A stretch of DNA of 64,000 nucleotides from Streptomyces sp. YIM 121038 (GCF_006088715.1 NZ_CP030771.1:5404001-5468000), one strand, 5' to 3'; positions 26,286-36,069 are shown, counted from the first letter of the stretch. Translations and numbers: made by a program. The notes: generated from the letters alone by a model not told the origin.

Positions 26286-27992
26286 TCACTTGGCATCGGC
26301 GTAGCACCGTACGACCCGAGTGGTGAAGGGAAACCGCACCGGGGTCTCGCCGAACGCGATCCGCCCCGCCAGGTCCCCGGCCTCCCGCACGGCCGCCGCG
26401 ACCTCCTCCGCCTCCTCGGCCGGGCAGTGCACGATCACCTCGTCGTGCTGGAAGAAGACCAGCTCGGCGCGGAGGTGCGCGGTGGCCCCGCGCAGCGCGG
26501 CGAGCATGAGCAGGGCCCATTCGGAGGCGCTGCCCTGCACCACGAAGTTCCGTGTGAAGCGGCCGCGGGCACGGGCGTTGGTGGAGGCGTACCCGGGGGT
26601 GAAACCGCCCTCCCGGGGGGTGTCATCGGGCTCGGCGGCGGCGTCCTCCTGCGGCAGGCCCGCCTCGCCGAGGGCGTCCTCGCCCGAGCCGGCCGCGGGC
26701 GGGCTGGTCCGGCCCAGCCAGGTCCGGACGAGACGGCCCTCCTCGCCCGCGCGCGCCGCGTCGTCGACGTACGCGACGGCCTGCGGGAAGCGGCGGCGCA
26801 GCGCCGCCAGGTTCTTCAGGCCGTCGCCGGAGGTCTGGCCGTAGACCGCGCCGAGCAGCGCCAGCTTGGCGTGCTCGCGGTCGCCGGAGAACGCCCGGTC
26901 CGACAGGCGCGTGTACAGGTCGTCGGGGCTGCCCGCCACGTCCATCAGGCCCCGGTCGCGCGAGATGGCGGCAAGCACGCGCGGCTCCAGCTGGTCGGCG
27001 TCGGCGACGACGAGCCGCCAGCCCGGGTCCGCGACCACCGCGCGGCGGATGACCTTGGGGATCTGCAGGGCGCCGCCGCCGTTCGTGGTCCAGCGGCCGG
27101 TGACGGTGCCGCCCGGCGTGTACTCGGGGCGGAAGCGGCCGTCGCGCACCCAGTCCTGGAGCCAGGACCAGCCGTGGGCGGTCCACACGCGGTACAGCGA
27201 CTTGTACTCCAGGAGCGGGCGCACGGCGGGGTGGTCGATCTCCTCCAGCTCCCAGCGCCGGGTCGAGCGGACCTTGACACCCGCCCGCGCGAACGCCTTG
27301 ACCACGTCCGCGGGCAGGTCCGGGCGGACCCGGTGCCCGAAGGCCGCCGACACCTCGTCGGCCAGCTCGGCCAGGCGCCGGGGCTCGCCCCCGCCGCCGT
27401 ACCGCTCGCCGAGCAGCTCGGTGAGGACCTCGCGGTGGACGTCCGCGCGCCACGGCAGCCCGGCCCCGTTCATCTCCGCGGCCACGAGCATGCCCGCCGA
27501 CTCGGCGGCCGTGAGCAGCCGCATCCGCCCCGGGTGCGCGGTCGCCGCATGCCGCCGGAGCTGCTCCGCGTACACCTCCAGGAGGGCGTCGAAGGGCAGC
27601 GGCGCGGACGCGGACGGTTCGAAGAGGGAGTCCTGCGCGCCGGGCACCGCGGCGCGGGGCGGGGGGTCCGGGGGCACGGGTCTTCGTCTGCCGCGCGCCC
27701 AGGCGGCCGCCGCCGAACGGGGCTCGCCGAGCCGCCCCTCGTGCCCGAGCAGCAGCGCCTCCGCGGCCTCCACGTCATAGCAGCGCTCGACCCGGACGCC
27801 CGCCGCGAGCAGCCGGGGATAGACGTCGGCGGTGGACCGCCACACCCAGCGTCCGACATCGGGGCGCCGCCGCACCGCCCCGGCGAGGTCGTCCTCCCGC
27901 ACGGCGGGCCCGACGGGCAGCCCGTCGTCCCCGAGCCGTGCCACGAGCACCCCCGGCCCGTCCTCCGCGATGGCCCACCGTTGCGCTTCCAC
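26286..27992 (-). CDS. DNA polymerase I-like protein, no 5' nuclease, degenerate exonuclease domain
   Basis: 568 aa. The polymerase domain is family A: motif A ADADQLEPRVLAA, motif B context HAKLALLGAVYGQTSG and motif C FFQHDEVIVHC. The template-binding region TGRWTTNGGGALQIPK is also clear. The N-terminal ~190 residues correspond to the exonuclease-like domain but show no DEDD catalytic acids, and there is no 5'-3' nuclease domain. PolA is ~900 aa, so this is an accessory paralogue, in line with the bifunctional 3'-5' exonuclease/polymerase proteins of actinobacteria. GTG 27992 was chosen by domain start; the frame runs further up without a better signal. Role: probably repair. Confidence 0.85.
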   Translation of the reverse strand: MEAQRWAIAEDGPGVLVARLGDDGLPVGPAVREDDLAGAVRRRPDVGRWVWRSTADVYPRLLAAGVRVERCYDVEAAEALLLGHEGRLGEPRSAAAAWARGRRRPVPPDPPPRAAVPGAQDSLFEPSASAPLPFDALLEVYAEQLRRHAATAHPGRMRLLTAAESAGMLVAAEMNGAGLPWRADVHREVLTELLGERYGGGGEPRRLAELADEVSAAFGHRVRPDLPADVVKAFARAGVKVRSTRRWELEEIDHPAVRPLLEYKSLYRVWTAHGWSWLQDWVRDGRFRPEYTPGGTVTGRWTTNGGGALQIPKVIRRAVVADPGWRLVVADADQLEPRVLAAISRDRGLMDVAGSPDDLYTRLSDRAFSGDREHAKLALLGAVYGQTSGDGLKNLAALRRRFPQAVAYVDDAARAGEEGRLVRTWLGRTSPPAAGSGEDALGEAGLPQEDAAAEPDDTPREGGFTPGYASTNARARGRFTRNFVVQGSASEWALLMLAALRGATAHLRAELVFFQHDEVIVHCPAEEAEEVAAAVREAGDLAGRIAFGETPVRFPFTTRVVRCYADAK

Positions 27993-28111
27993 GCCTCGAC
28001 GATCGCACCCGCCACTGACAATCGGGCCCCGGACCTGGGCGGCCGCCCGGCCGCACCCCGCATGGCCCACCCCGCGTGCCGCCCCCGGCCGCCCCTGCCA
28101 CGCTCGGTGCC

Positions 28112-28951
28112 ATGCGCGTCGCCCTGGCCCAGACCGACTGCGTGCTCGGCGAGGTGGACGAGAACCTGGAGGTCGCCCGCGAGTGCGTGGCCCAGGCACG
28201 GGCCCAGTCCGCCGACCTCGTGGTCTTCCCCGAACTGAGCCTGCACGGCTACCACCTGGGCGCCCTGAAGCGGGACACCTCGCTGCCCGCCGACGACCCG
28301 CGCCTGCTCGGCCTGTCCCTGCTCGGCCCGGACGTCCTGGTGGGCCTGCACGAGCACACCAGCCTGCGCGCGTACAACACGTCGGGCTACTACGCGGCGG
28401 GCGCCCTGCGGCACGCGCACCGCAAGCTGTACCTGCCGAACTACCTGGCCTGGGAGGAGCGCAAGCACGTCAGCCCGGGCCAGCATCTGCGCGCCTACGA
28501 CCTGCCCGGCGGCCACGGTCGCGCGGCCACCCTGATCTGCAACGACGCCTGGCAGCCGGTGCTTCCGTGGCTCGCGGTGCAGGACGGCGCCGAGGTCATC
28601 GTCGTCCCCACGAACAGCGCGGCGAGCCTCGACCCGGAGGCGATGGACACGGGCCTGTACTGGGACACCCTGCTGTCGTACACGGCCCGCATGCTCCAGT
28701 GCTGGGTGGTGTTCGTGAACCGCGTCGGCAACGAGAACGGGGCCACGTTCTGGGGCGGTTCACGGGTCGTGGACCCGCGCGGCACGGTGGTCGCGCAGGC
28801 ACCCAAGTGGGAGCCGGGCCTGGTCACCGTCGACATCGACCTGCACGAGGCCCGGCGCCAGCGCCGCGCGGTCCCCCTCGTGGCGGAGGCCCGCCTCGGG
28901 CTCGTCGACCGCGAGGTCCGCCGCCTCATCGACGAGGGCGGCGACTCCTAG
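28112..28951 (+). CDS. Carbon-nitrogen hydrolase (nitrilase superfamily)
   Basis: 279 aa. The catalytic triad is visible: Glu41 (VVFPEL), Lys105 (HRKLYLPNY) and Cys143 (LICNDAWQP). The fold matches amidase-type CN hydrolases that cleave non-peptide amide bonds. The substrate is not predictable. ATG 28112 follows CACGCT by 7 nt, a weak leaderless pattern. It is divergent from the polymerase-like gene, with a 119-bp gap. Confidence 0.88.
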   Translation: MRVALAQTDCVLGEVDENLEVARECVAQARAQSADLVVFPELSLHGYHLGALKRDTSLPADDPRLLGLSLLGPDVLVGLHEHTSLRAYNTSGYYAAGALRHAHRKLYLPNYLAWEERKHVSPGQHLRAYDLPGGHGRAATLICNDAWQPVLPWLAVQDGAEVIVVPTNSAASLDPEAMDTGLYWDTLLSYTARMLQCWVVFVNRVGNENGATFWGGSRVVDPRGTVVAQAPKWEPGLVTVDIDLHEARRQRRAVPLVAEARLGLVDREVRRLIDEGGDS

Positions 28952-28980
28952 GCAGGGGCCCCGCGGTCATCGCCGCTCCG

Positions 28981-29012
28981 CGCCCCGTCCTCGAACACCG
29001 GAAGGGCTGAAA
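28981..29012 (-). repeat. Degenerate dispersed repeat copy
   Basis: On the minus strand it reads TTTCAGCCCTTCCGGTGTTC, a diverged copy of the CCGTCCGGCGTTTGAGG family, between the convergent nitrilase and permease genes. Confidence 0.5.
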
Positions 29013-29113
29013 TCCTCCGGCTCGGGCCGTGGGCAGCGGCCCGCCCGGCGTTCGGGCCTTTCCACTGCGGGCAGCCGCCGTCCGCCCGCTGTGGGCAGGT
29101 GCCCCGCGGCGAT

Positions 29114-31306
29114 TCAGCCGTCCGGGGCCCGGGTCACCCGCCACGCCCCCGCCACCCCCGTCACCACGGCCACCACCCCGCACACCCCCGCGCACCAGCC
29201 CATCGCCGACCAGGGAACCACCACCCCCAGGGGCCCGGGGCCCGGCACCGAAAGGCGCGCGAGGGCCAGCGCGAGGCCGCCCAGGCCGACGGCGGTCACC
29301 GCCAGGCCGAGCACCGTGCCCACCGCCACCGCGAGCGCCGCCTCCCCGGCCGCGACGAGCCGCAGCTGGACGGGCGTCGCCCCCGCCAGGCGCAGGGACC
29401 GCAGCTCGGGGGCACGTACCGGCGCGGTCATCAGCAGCGTGGAGACCAGGGAGATCGCCGCGTACGTGAGGCAGAGCCCGAGCAGCACGAGCAGCCCGAG
29501 CCGGGTCTGGCGCCGCATCCCCGGGTACGTGGCGGCGAGCCAGTCGTCGACCGGCCGCACCTCGCCGCCGCTCGCGCGCAGCGCCCGTGCCACGGCGGCG
29601 CGGTCGGCCCCGGCCCCGAGCCGGACGTCGAGGCGGTCCACGGGGGCGGCCGCCGCGTTCGCGGCGGTCACGTACGCGCCGTTGTCGCCGGTGCCGCGCG
29701 CGAGGACCGCCACGATCCGCAGCCGGGCCCGCCGCCCGTCGCCGAGCCACACCGGCACCCGCTCGCCGACGCGGTGCCGCTGCCACTCCTCGTCGACGAC
29801 GATCGAACGGTCGTCGAGGTCGCGCACGTCGCCCGCCACCACCGGCAGCCGGGACACCGCCGCGAACGCCGCCGGGTCGGCCACCGCCCGCGCCCCGGCC
29901 CTGACCACCGCCGAGCCGTCGTCCTCGGGCACGAACACGGCGGTGGCGGCGGACGCCGCGACGACGGCGCCCGCGACCGGGCCCACGGGCCGCAGCCCCG
30001 CACCGGTGACGACGAGGTCGGCGGCGGTGCGCTGCCGGGCCTCCGCCGCCTTCGCCGCGCCGACCGTCCCCGCCGAGCCGAACAGACAGCCCGCCAGCGC
30101 GACCGTGACGAGGACGGGCGCGGCGACGGCGGCCGTGCGGCGCACCCCTGCACCGCAGTTGGCGCGGACGATCCGGGCGAGGGCGGCCGCCCGGCGGACC
30201 CGCCCGCTCCGCGCGGCGGCGGGACAGGGGAAGAGGGCCACGACGCGCCGTACGAGCAGCGGCGCGAGCGCGGCGACCGCCGTGGCGAGGAGCATCGGCA
30301 AGGTGGTGTACGTCTTGCGCTTGAGCAGGTCCGCGGGGTCCGACCACAGCGTCCACAGGAGCAGCCCGAGCGCCCCCGTGAGCAGCGCGGCGCCCGCGGC
30401 GCGGCGGCCCGGCGGCAGCACCACGGTGTCGAGCGACGCCTCGCGCAGCGCCTCCACGGGGCTGACCCGGGCCGCGCGCCGCGCCGCGCTCCAGGACCCC
30501 GCCAGAGCGACGAGCAGCCCGGTCCAGAAGGCGAGTTGGTACGGCCACCAGGTCCAGCGCGGGCCTTCGGTCACCGCGAACCACGGCGGTGCGACCTCCG
30601 CGTCCACCAGGGCCCGCGCGAGGTGCGGGGCGCCCCAGGCCCCGAGCCCGCAGCCGGTGGCGGCGGCCAGGGCCCCGACCACCAGGGCCTCGCCGAGCAG
30701 CCAGCGCCGCACCTGGCCCCGGCTCGCCCCGGCCGCCCGCAGCAGCCCCAGCTCACGGCGGCGCAGCGCCACCACGAACGCGCACGTGGACGCGGTCACG
30801 AACGCCGAGACGAACACGGCGACGCCGCCCGCCGTGCCGAGGAACGCGTTCACGGCCACCAGCGCCCGCCCGTCCCGCTCCGCGCCCGGGTCGACGCGGG
30901 CGCGGTCCGCGCCGGTGAGCACCCGGGCCCCGGTGCGGGACGCGGCGACGGCGGCCCGCACCGCGCCGACCGGCGCGCTCACGCCGACGGCGTCCGGCCC
31001 GCCGCTGACCCGCACCGGGCCGAGCCGCCGCAGGTCCGCGAGCAGTTCCCTGTCCACAGGGTGTGGATGAGTGAGCCGCTGGTCGACGCGCTCGGTCCGC
31101 GGCCCCCGCCGCACCGGCACGCTCAGCGTGTCCCGCCCCGCCACGACCACGGGCGACCCCGCGAACCGCCGCGGCTCCCGCTCCGCGCCCCCCGCGCTCG
31201 CGGCGAGCCCCACCCCCATCGCGGCGGTCAGGGCCACCCCGAGGGCGACGGCGACGAAGGCCCCGAGGAACCCGGCCCAGCGAGCACGGAGCGAAGCAAA
31301 GATCAT
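29114..31306 (-). CDS. FtsX-like ABC transporter permease, no adjacent ATPase
   Basis: 730 aa. An N-terminal helix (LGAFVAVALGVALTAAMGVGLAAS) and an extracellular segment are followed by FtsX-type helix groups at ~residues 150-235 and 630-720, with further helices between, giving a two-module permease with a large extracytoplasmic domain (~390-600). Such proteins belong to MacB/LolC-type export or lipoprotein systems and need an ATPase partner, but none is encoded within at least 10 kb on either side. ATG 31306 follows TTGGGGC. A dyad lies in the shared upstream region with the divergent DUF2786 gene. Confidence 0.82.
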   Translation of the reverse strand: MIFASLRARWAGFLGAFVAVALGVALTAAMGVGLAASAGGAEREPRRFAGSPVVVAGRDTLSVPVRRGPRTERVDQRLTHPHPVDRELLADLRRLGPVRVSGGPDAVGVSAPVGAVRAAVAASRTGARVLTGADRARVDPGAERDGRALVAVNAFLGTAGGVAVFVSAFVTASTCAFVVALRRRELGLLRAAGASRGQVRRWLLGEALVVGALAAATGCGLGAWGAPHLARALVDAEVAPPWFAVTEGPRWTWWPYQLAFWTGLLVALAGSWSAARRAARVSPVEALREASLDTVVLPPGRRAAGAALLTGALGLLLWTLWSDPADLLKRKTYTTLPMLLATAVAALAPLLVRRVVALFPCPAAARSGRVRRAAALARIVRANCGAGVRRTAAVAAPVLVTVALAGCLFGSAGTVGAAKAAEARQRTAADLVVTGAGLRPVGPVAGAVVAASAATAVFVPEDDGSAVVRAGARAVADPAAFAAVSRLPVVAGDVRDLDDRSIVVDEEWQRHRVGERVPVWLGDGRRARLRIVAVLARGTGDNGAYVTAANAAAAPVDRLDVRLGAGADRAAVARALRASGGEVRPVDDWLAATYPGMRRQTRLGLLVLLGLCLTYAAISLVSTLLMTAPVRAPELRSLRLAGATPVQLRLVAAGEAALAVAVGTVLGLAVTAVGLGGLALALARLSVPGPGPLGVVVPWSAMGWCAGVCGVVAVVTGVAGAWRVTRAPDG

Positions 31307-31363
31307 GCCCCAAGCGAACCGCCCCCGGCCTCCCGCCTCACGCCCCCTGGCGGGCGGATCGGA

Positions 31364-31391
31364 GGTAGGGCCAGACCTACCCTTAGGGGTA
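31364..31391. promoter_or_regulatory. Divergent promoter region with dyad and leaderless -10
   Basis: Inverted repeat GGTAGG (31364-31369) / CCTACC (31376-31381), 6-bp spacer, overlapping TACCCT (31378-31383), which lies 7 nt before ATG 31391. A second imperfect palindrome TACCCTTAGGGGTA spans 31378-31391. This is a likely regulator site controlling the DUF2786 gene and perhaps the permease. Confidence 0.5.
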
Positions 31392-32647
31392 TGGACTCGG
31401 TGATCGACAAGGCGTTCGCGGCGGCCCTGTACGCGCACACGCCCCCTTACGGAACCACCGGGCCCGACGACGGCACGGACGGACGCGGCCGCCGGGGGCG
31501 GCGCGGCCGTGGCCCCGCCGCCGCGCGCCACGTCGACGACGCCCTCGACACCGCCGCCTCCCTGCTCGCCGCCGCCCCCTCCGCCGACGCCGAAGTGGCC
31601 CGCCGAGGCGAGGAGTTCGTCCGCCGCGCCTGGGAGCGCGGCTGGCAGCCCGCCGACGTCGTCCGGCTCGTGCGCCGCGACCTCGACGAGGACCACGTAC
31701 GCCTCGCCGCCGAGCTGATCCGCGCCGAGAACCGCCGCTACGCCCCCGAGGAGCTGCCCGCCCGCTGGCCGGGCCAGCTCGCCGACCTCGACGCGCTCGC
31801 CCCGTGGCGCGCCCCGGACCGCTTCACGCGCGCCACCGCCCTGCTCACCCTCTACCGCCTCCTCCTGCGCCTGCCCGCCATCGAGCCGGTCGGCCCGCCC
31901 CCGGGCGCCCGCGGCCCGCTCGCCGCCCCGCCCGCGCACGGCGAGCCGCGCGCCCTGACCCGGATCCGCGCCCTGCTCGCCAAGGCCGAGGCCACCACGT
32001 ACCCGGAGGAGGCCGAGGCCCTGACCGCGAAGGCGCAGGAGCTGACGGCCCGGTACAGCGTCGACGAGGCGCTGCTCGCCGCGCGCACGCACGCCACCGG
32101 CACGCCCGGCGCCTGCCGCGTCGGCGTCGACGCCCCGTACGAGACCGCGAAGGCGATCCTCCTCGACGCCGTCGCCACCGCGAACCGCTGCCGCGCCGTG
32201 TGGAACGAGGCCTTCGCCTTCTCCACCGTCGTCGGCTTCGAACCCGACCTGGACGTCGTCGCGTTGCTGTACGCCTCCCTCCTGGTCCAGGGCACGGCGG
32301 CCATGACCACCGCCGAGGCGGGCCAGCGCGCGGGCGGCCGCAACCGCACCAAGACCTTCCGCCAGGCCTTCTGGATGGCGTACGCCCACCGCGTCGGCGC
32401 CCGCCTGGAGGCCGCGGCCGCGCCCGTCACGCACGAGGCCGGGGACGGCGCGCTGCTCCCGGTGCTCGCGGCCCGGGACGTCTCCGTCACCGACCGCACG
32501 GAGCGGATGTTCCCCGAGACCACCACGACCCGCGTACGGGGCGTGCACGACGGCGCGGGCTGGGCCGAGGGCGCGGCCGCGGCGGCGGGCGCTAACCTTC
32601 ACGCACGTGTGAGGCTTCCGGACACCCCTGCGGACGAGAGGGACTGA
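31391..32647 (+). CDS. DUF2786-domain protein
   Basis: 418 aa. The DUF2786 domain is clear at residues ~185-225 (ALTRIRALLAKAEATTYPEEAEALTAKAQELTARY). The N-terminal part has a charged, low-complexity stretch (GRGRRGRRGRG) and helical segments; the C-terminal part is alpha/beta. The biochemical role of the domain is not established to my knowledge. ATG 31391 was chosen on the -10 box 7 nt upstream. A MerR-type gene begins 1 nt after the stop, so the two are cotranscribed. Confidence 0.83.
   Translation: MDSVIDKAFAAALYAHTPPYGTTGPDDGTDGRGRRGRRGRGPAAARHVDDALDTAASLLAAAPSADAEVARRGEEFVRRAWERGWQPADVVRLVRRDLDEDHVRLAAELIRAENRRYAPEELPARWPGQLADLDALAPWRAPDRFTRATALLTLYRLLLRLPAIEPVGPPPGARGPLAAPPAHGEPRALTRIRALLAKAEATTYPEEAEALTAKAQELTARYSVDEALLAARTHATGTPGACRVGVDAPYETAKAILLDAVATANRCRAVWNEAFAFSTVVGFEPDLDVVALLYASLLVQGTAAMTTAEAGQRAGGRNRTKTFRQAFWMAYAHRVGARLEAAAAPVTHEAGDGALLPVLAARDVSVTDRTERMFPETTTTRVRGVHDGAGWAEGAAAAAGANLHARVRLPDTPADERD
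32596..32614 (+). promoter_or_regulatory. Possible MerR-type operator inside the DUF2786 gene end
   Basis: CCTTCACGCACGTGTGAGG is an imperfect dyad centred near CACGTG, 34 bp before the MerR gene. It resembles sites with a long spacer used by MerR proteins. The match is weak. Confidence 0.25.
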
Positions 32648-32648
32648 C

Positions 32649-33026
32649 ATGCGCATCGGAGAACTGGCGGAACGCACCGACACGTCCCGCCGACTGCTGC
32701 GCTACTACGAGGAACAGGGCCTGATCGTCGCCGATCGGACCCCCAACGGCTACCGCGACTACGACGAGTTCTACGTCGACCGCGTCCTGCAGATCCGCGG
32801 CCTCCTGGAGGCCGGGCTGCCCACCCGCATCATCAAGCAGATCCTGCCCTGCCTGAACAAGCCCCGGATCATCCACTTCCCCGACGCGACGCCGGAGATG
32901 CTCGCCACCCTGGAGCACGAACGCGACCGCATGACGGAACGCGTCGAATGCCTGACCCGCAACCGGGACGCGATCGCGGAATACCTGGCAGCGGTAACCC
33001 AAACCCGGGCCGAACAGCCGGCCTGA
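32649..33026 (+). CDS. MerR-family transcriptional regulator
   Basis: 125 aa. The N-terminal MerR HTH is MRIGELAERTDTSRRLLRYYEEQGLI, then the wing PNGYRDYDEFYVDRV and a dimerisation coiled coil to ~residue 115. There is one Cys near residue 74 (LPCLNKP) and one near 100 (VECLTRN), so thiol or metal sensing is possible but unproven. GAGAGGGAC precedes ATG 32649. It is probably cotranscribed with the DUF2786 gene. Confidence 0.9.
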   Translation: MRIGELAERTDTSRRLLRYYEEQGLIVADRTPNGYRDYDEFYVDRVLQIRGLLEAGLPTRIIKQILPCLNKPRIIHFPDATPEMLATLEHERDRMTERVECLTRNRDAIAEYLAAVTQTRAEQPA

Positions 33027-33210
33027 CCCCATCCCCGCCCCGGGGCCGCCCCGCCCTGTGGCCGCCCCCCGCCCTGTGGGCGGCTGGTCCGCCCAGGGGG
33101 CGGAACGGGCGGGCACAGGGGCGGAGCGCCGCCGCCACCTGCTTCCCGCCTTGACCCGCACCACAGCGCCCCCTTCCCGAGCCCACCCCCAAAACCCCCA
33201 AACCCCTGCG

Positions 33211-33222
33211 TACCATCACGGA
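33211..33222 (+). promoter_or_regulatory. -10 box for a leaderless FUSC mRNA
   Basis: TACCAT (33211-33216) lies 6 nt before GTG 33223. Confidence 0.5.
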
Positions 33223-35355
33223 GTGACCTGGTGGCGAGCCCTGAGACAGACCGCCCACACGGGCCTGTCCGTGGAGCGCCGCCGCCTGGAACCCCTCGTG
33301 GCCCTCCGCGGAGCCACCGGCCTCGCCCTCGTCATCGGCGCGAGCCTCACCCTCTTCGGCCCCGCCGTCGCCGCCAGCTCCGCGTTCGGCGCGTACCAGG
33401 CGGCCATCGCCACCTTCCAGCGCAGCTGGCGCCCGCGCCCCGAGCTCGCCATCGCCTCCGGCACGAGCCTCGCCGTCTCCACCTTCCTCGGCTACGTGAC
33501 GGGCTCCCACCAGCCGCTGTTCCTCGCCCTGCTCGCCCTGTGGACCTTCCTCGCGGGCCTGAGCTGGGCCGCGGGCCCCACGATCGGCCTCATCGCCACG
33601 TCCAACGTCGCGATCATGCTGGTGACCATCACCCTCCCCACCTCGATCGCGGCGGCCGCGGGCCACGCGGCGATGATGGTCGTCGGCGGCCTCGTCCAGG
33701 CGGCCCTGGTGGTCGTCTTCCCCGTACGCCGCTGGGGCGCCCACCGCGACGCCCTGGCCGACGCCCTGGCCGCGGAGGCCGACTACGCCCGCCGCCTGCG
33801 CCACGACCCGGCGGCCCCCTTCGACCCGGTCCCGCTGATGGCGGCCCGCGACGCCGCGACGATCACTCCGCGCCAGGCCCGCACCCGCCCCGCCGAGCTC
33901 CACGGCGCCCGTGGCCTCGCCGAACGCATCCGACCGGTGCTCGCCTCGCTCGCCGACCCGGCGATGGGCGTCCCCGAGGAGGGCCCCGAACGGGCCCGCG
34001 CCCGGGAACTCCTCGCCGCCGCGGCCGACATCCTCGACGCCGCCGCCCGAGCCATCCGCCACGGCACCCCCGTCCGCCTCCCGGCCCCGGCCGTCGCCGC
34101 CTTCCGGACCCCCGACACGGGCGCCATCCTCCAGGGCCCGCCCCACCGGGCGGCGACCCGTCTGGGAGCCCTGCTCAAGGACGTGGTGGAAGTGGCGGGC
34201 GGCCGCGCGGGCGCTGCCGCCGTGCCCGAGGCGCCGGGCGGCCGTGACACCAGGGCGACCGCCAAGAACCTCCTCCGCCCGGGCCTGGCCGCCCTGGCCC
34301 CCGCGGCGGCCAGGGCCATGCGCACGGAACTGCGCAAGCGCGACTCCCCCGTCACCCGCCACGCCCTCCGCGTCACCACGGTCACCGCCGTCGGCTACGC
34401 GCTGGGCACCCACCTCCCCCTGGGCCACGCCTACTGGGCCCCCATGGCCTCGGTCATGGTGATGCGCCCGGACTTCTCCCAGACGTACTCCCGCGCCGTC
34501 GCCCGCTTCGCGGGCACCCTCGTCGGCGTGGCCCTGGCCACCGGCCTGGTCCAGCTCACCCACCCCGGCGTCCGCCTCTCCGCCGTCCTCGCCGTCGCGT
34601 CCGCGGGACTCATGTACCTGCTGATGCGCACGGGCCAGTTCGCCGCCCAGGCCTGCGTCGCCGCGTACGTGGTGTTCCTGCTCGGCATGGGCGGCGAGGA
34701 GTGGACGCAGACGGTCCCGGAGCGCGTCTTCCTGACGCTGCTCGGCGGCGCCCTCGCGATGCTCGCGTACGCCTGCTACCCGGCCTGGGAGACCCCGCGC
34801 CTGCGCACCCGCCTCGCGGACTGGCTGGCGGCGGACGGCCGGTACGCCGCCGCCGTCGTCGGCCACTACGCCGAACCCGCGGGCAAGTCCTGCCCGGACG
34901 TCCGCGAGGCCCTGCTCGCCGCCCGCGACGCCCGCGTCGCCTGGCAGGAGGCGGCCGAGCGCGCCCAGCGGGAGCCCGTGCGCCACCGCGGCCTGTCCCG
35001 CGCCGCCGCCCAGGACGCCGAGCTGGCCCTGGTGCAGATCGGCCGCGTCGCCATGCTGATGGAGGCGCACCTGCCGGAGCGCGGCGCGCCCCCGGTCCCG
35101 GCCGCCGCCCGCTTCGCCGACGCCCTGCGCACCGCGACCGCCCAGGGCGCGCGGGCCGTGCGCGAGCGCCGCGTCCCCGACTGGGGCCCGGTGCGCGAGG
35201 CCCTGGACGCCTGGGACGGCGAGGGCGTCCCGGACCGCGTCGTGCGCCGCGGCGCGGGCCTGCTCCTCCAGGCCCTCGACGACCTCTCCGACGCCCTGGA
35301 CACCGCGCCCCCGCCGATGCTGGTGGACGGTACGGACAGCGGCGGCGGGCGCTGA
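33223..35355 (+). CDS. FUSC-family integral membrane protein
   Basis: 710 aa. Two hydrophobic blocks of about six helices (residues ~28-170 and ~385-525), each followed by a cytoplasmic helical region, give the duplicated fusaric-acid-resistance/aromatic-acid-exporter layout. The second block carries the FUSC signature region ([39 protein letters not shown]). It is likely an efflux-type protein for aromatic or weak acids; the substrate is unknown. GTG 33223 was chosen because a -10 box lies 6 nt upstream. Confidence 0.87.
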   Translation: MTWWRALRQTAHTGLSVERRRLEPLVALRGATGLALVIGASLTLFGPAVAASSAFGAYQAAIATFQRSWRPRPELAIASGTSLAVSTFLGYVTGSHQPLFLALLALWTFLAGLSWAAGPTIGLIATSNVAIMLVTITLPTSIAAAAGHAAMMVVGGLVQAALVVVFPVRRWGAHRDALADALAAEADYARRLRHDPAAPFDPVPLMAARDAATITPRQARTRPAELHGARGLAERIRPVLASLADPAMGVPEEGPERARARELLAAAADILDAAARAIRHGTPVRLPAPAVAAFRTPDTGAILQGPPHRAATRLGALLKDVVEVAGGRAGAAAVPEAPGGRDTRATAKNLLRPGLAALAPAAARAMRTELRKRDSPVTRHALRVTTVTAVGYALGTHLPLGHAYWAPMASVMVMRPDFSQTYSRAVARFAGTLVGVALATGLVQLTHPGVRLSAVLAVASAGLMYLLMRTGQFAAQACVAAYVVFLLGMGGEEWTQTVPERVFLTLLGGALAMLAYACYPAWETPRLRTRLADWLAADGRYAAAVVGHYAEPAGKSCPDVREALLAARDARVAWQEAAERAQREPVRHRGLSRAAAQDAELALVQIGRVAMLMEAHLPERGAPPVPAAARFADALRTATAQGARAVRERRVPDWGPVREALDAWDGEGVPDRVVRRGAGLLLQALDDLSDALDTAPPPMLVDGTDSGGGR

Positions 35356-35376
35356 GCGGTCTTGTGCAAGTGTGGT

Positions 35377-35465
35377 GCGGTTCGGCAGCGCCCCGAAGGG
35401 GCGCGGGGAACTGCGCGATCAGCCACGACGGTCCCGCAGGCGGTCGACGGCCTATCGGGGCAATT
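35377..35465 (+). repeat. Dispersed Streptomyces intergenic repeat, copy 2
   Basis: Contains GCCCCGAAGGGGCGCGGGG, then GCGCGATCAGCCACGACGG and CCCGCAGGCGGTCGACGG, matching blocks of the copy at 9786-9905 (opposite strand). The first block folds into a hairpin and lies between the convergent FUSC and rpsN genes. Confidence 0.7.
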
Positions 35466-35489
35466 CCAGCGAAGCGCTTGGCGGCCGGG

Positions 35490-35795
35490 CTACCAGGAGG
35501 ACTTGCGCACGCCGGGCAGGAATCCGGCGTGCGCCTGCTCCCGCAGCCGCACCCGGGAGAGCCCGAACGCCCGCACGTACCCGCGCGGCCGCCCGTCCAC
35601 GCTGTCGCGGTTGCGGACGCGCGTGGCGCTGGCGTCGCGCGGCTGGCGCGCCAGTTCCCGCCGGGCCGCGAGCCGTTCGGCGTCCGGCGTGGACGGGCTG
35701 CGCAGCAGCTCCTTCAACTCGGCCCGCCGCGCGGCGTACCGGGCGACGACCGCGCGCCGCTCCTCGTTCTTCGCGACCTTGCTCTTCTTGGCCAT
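35490..35795 (-). CDS. rpsN: 30S ribosomal protein S14, zinc-independent paralogue
   Basis: 101 aa, [14 protein letters not shown] start. Typical S14 core ([34 protein letters not shown]). It lacks the CxxC zinc pairs of the short S14 type and is the long C-minus form. Such copies replace zinc-containing ribosomal proteins when zinc is scarce. ATG 35795 shares its A with the rpmB stop (TGATG), so translation is coupled. Confidence 0.95.
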   Translation of the reverse strand: MAKKSKVAKNEERRAVVARYAARRAELKELLRSPSTPDAERLAARRELARQPRDASATRVRNRDSVDGRPRGYVRAFGLSRVRLREQAHAGFLPGVRKSSW

Positions 35796-36031
35796 CAGAC
35801 CTTCACCCCGCGCGCCCGGATCCTGGCGACGGCGGCCTCGACGCCGATCACGTCGACGGTCTTGATGCCCCTGGCGCTGAGCCGCAGGCGCACGTACCGG
35901 CTCTCGCTCGGCAGCCAGTAGCGCTTGCTCTGGACGTTCGGGTCGAAGCGGCGCGACGTGCGCCGGTGGGAGTGGGAGACGTTCTTGCCGAAGCCGGGCT
36001 TCGCGCCGGTCAGCTGGCAGTGGGCGGACAA
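35795..36031 (-). CDS. rpmB: 50S ribosomal protein L28, zinc-independent paralogue (TTG start)
   Basis: 78 aa. The family start (M)[28 protein letters not shown] is reached only if the TTG at 36031 is the initiator. GAGAGG lies 9 nt upstream of it and there is no in-frame ATG or GTG nearby at the right place. The usual four zinc cysteines are absent (one Cys). It is expected in the ribosome under zinc limitation. It is first gene of the rpmB-rpsN operon, divergent from rpmG across a putative Zur site. Confidence 0.93.
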   Translation of the reverse strand: MSAHCQLTGAKPGFGKNVSHSHRRTSRRFDPNVQSKRYWLPSESRYVRLRLSARGIKTVDVIGVEAAVARIRARGVKV

Positions 36032-36069
36032 GGTGACGCACCTCTCGTTCGGTCGCGGTCCCGGCCATT

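Noticed and set aside
29099..31390. Long plus-strand frame leading into the DUF2786 gene
   Set aside because: It is antisense to the FtsX-type permease; the DUF2786 start at 31391 is set by a -10 box and domain content.
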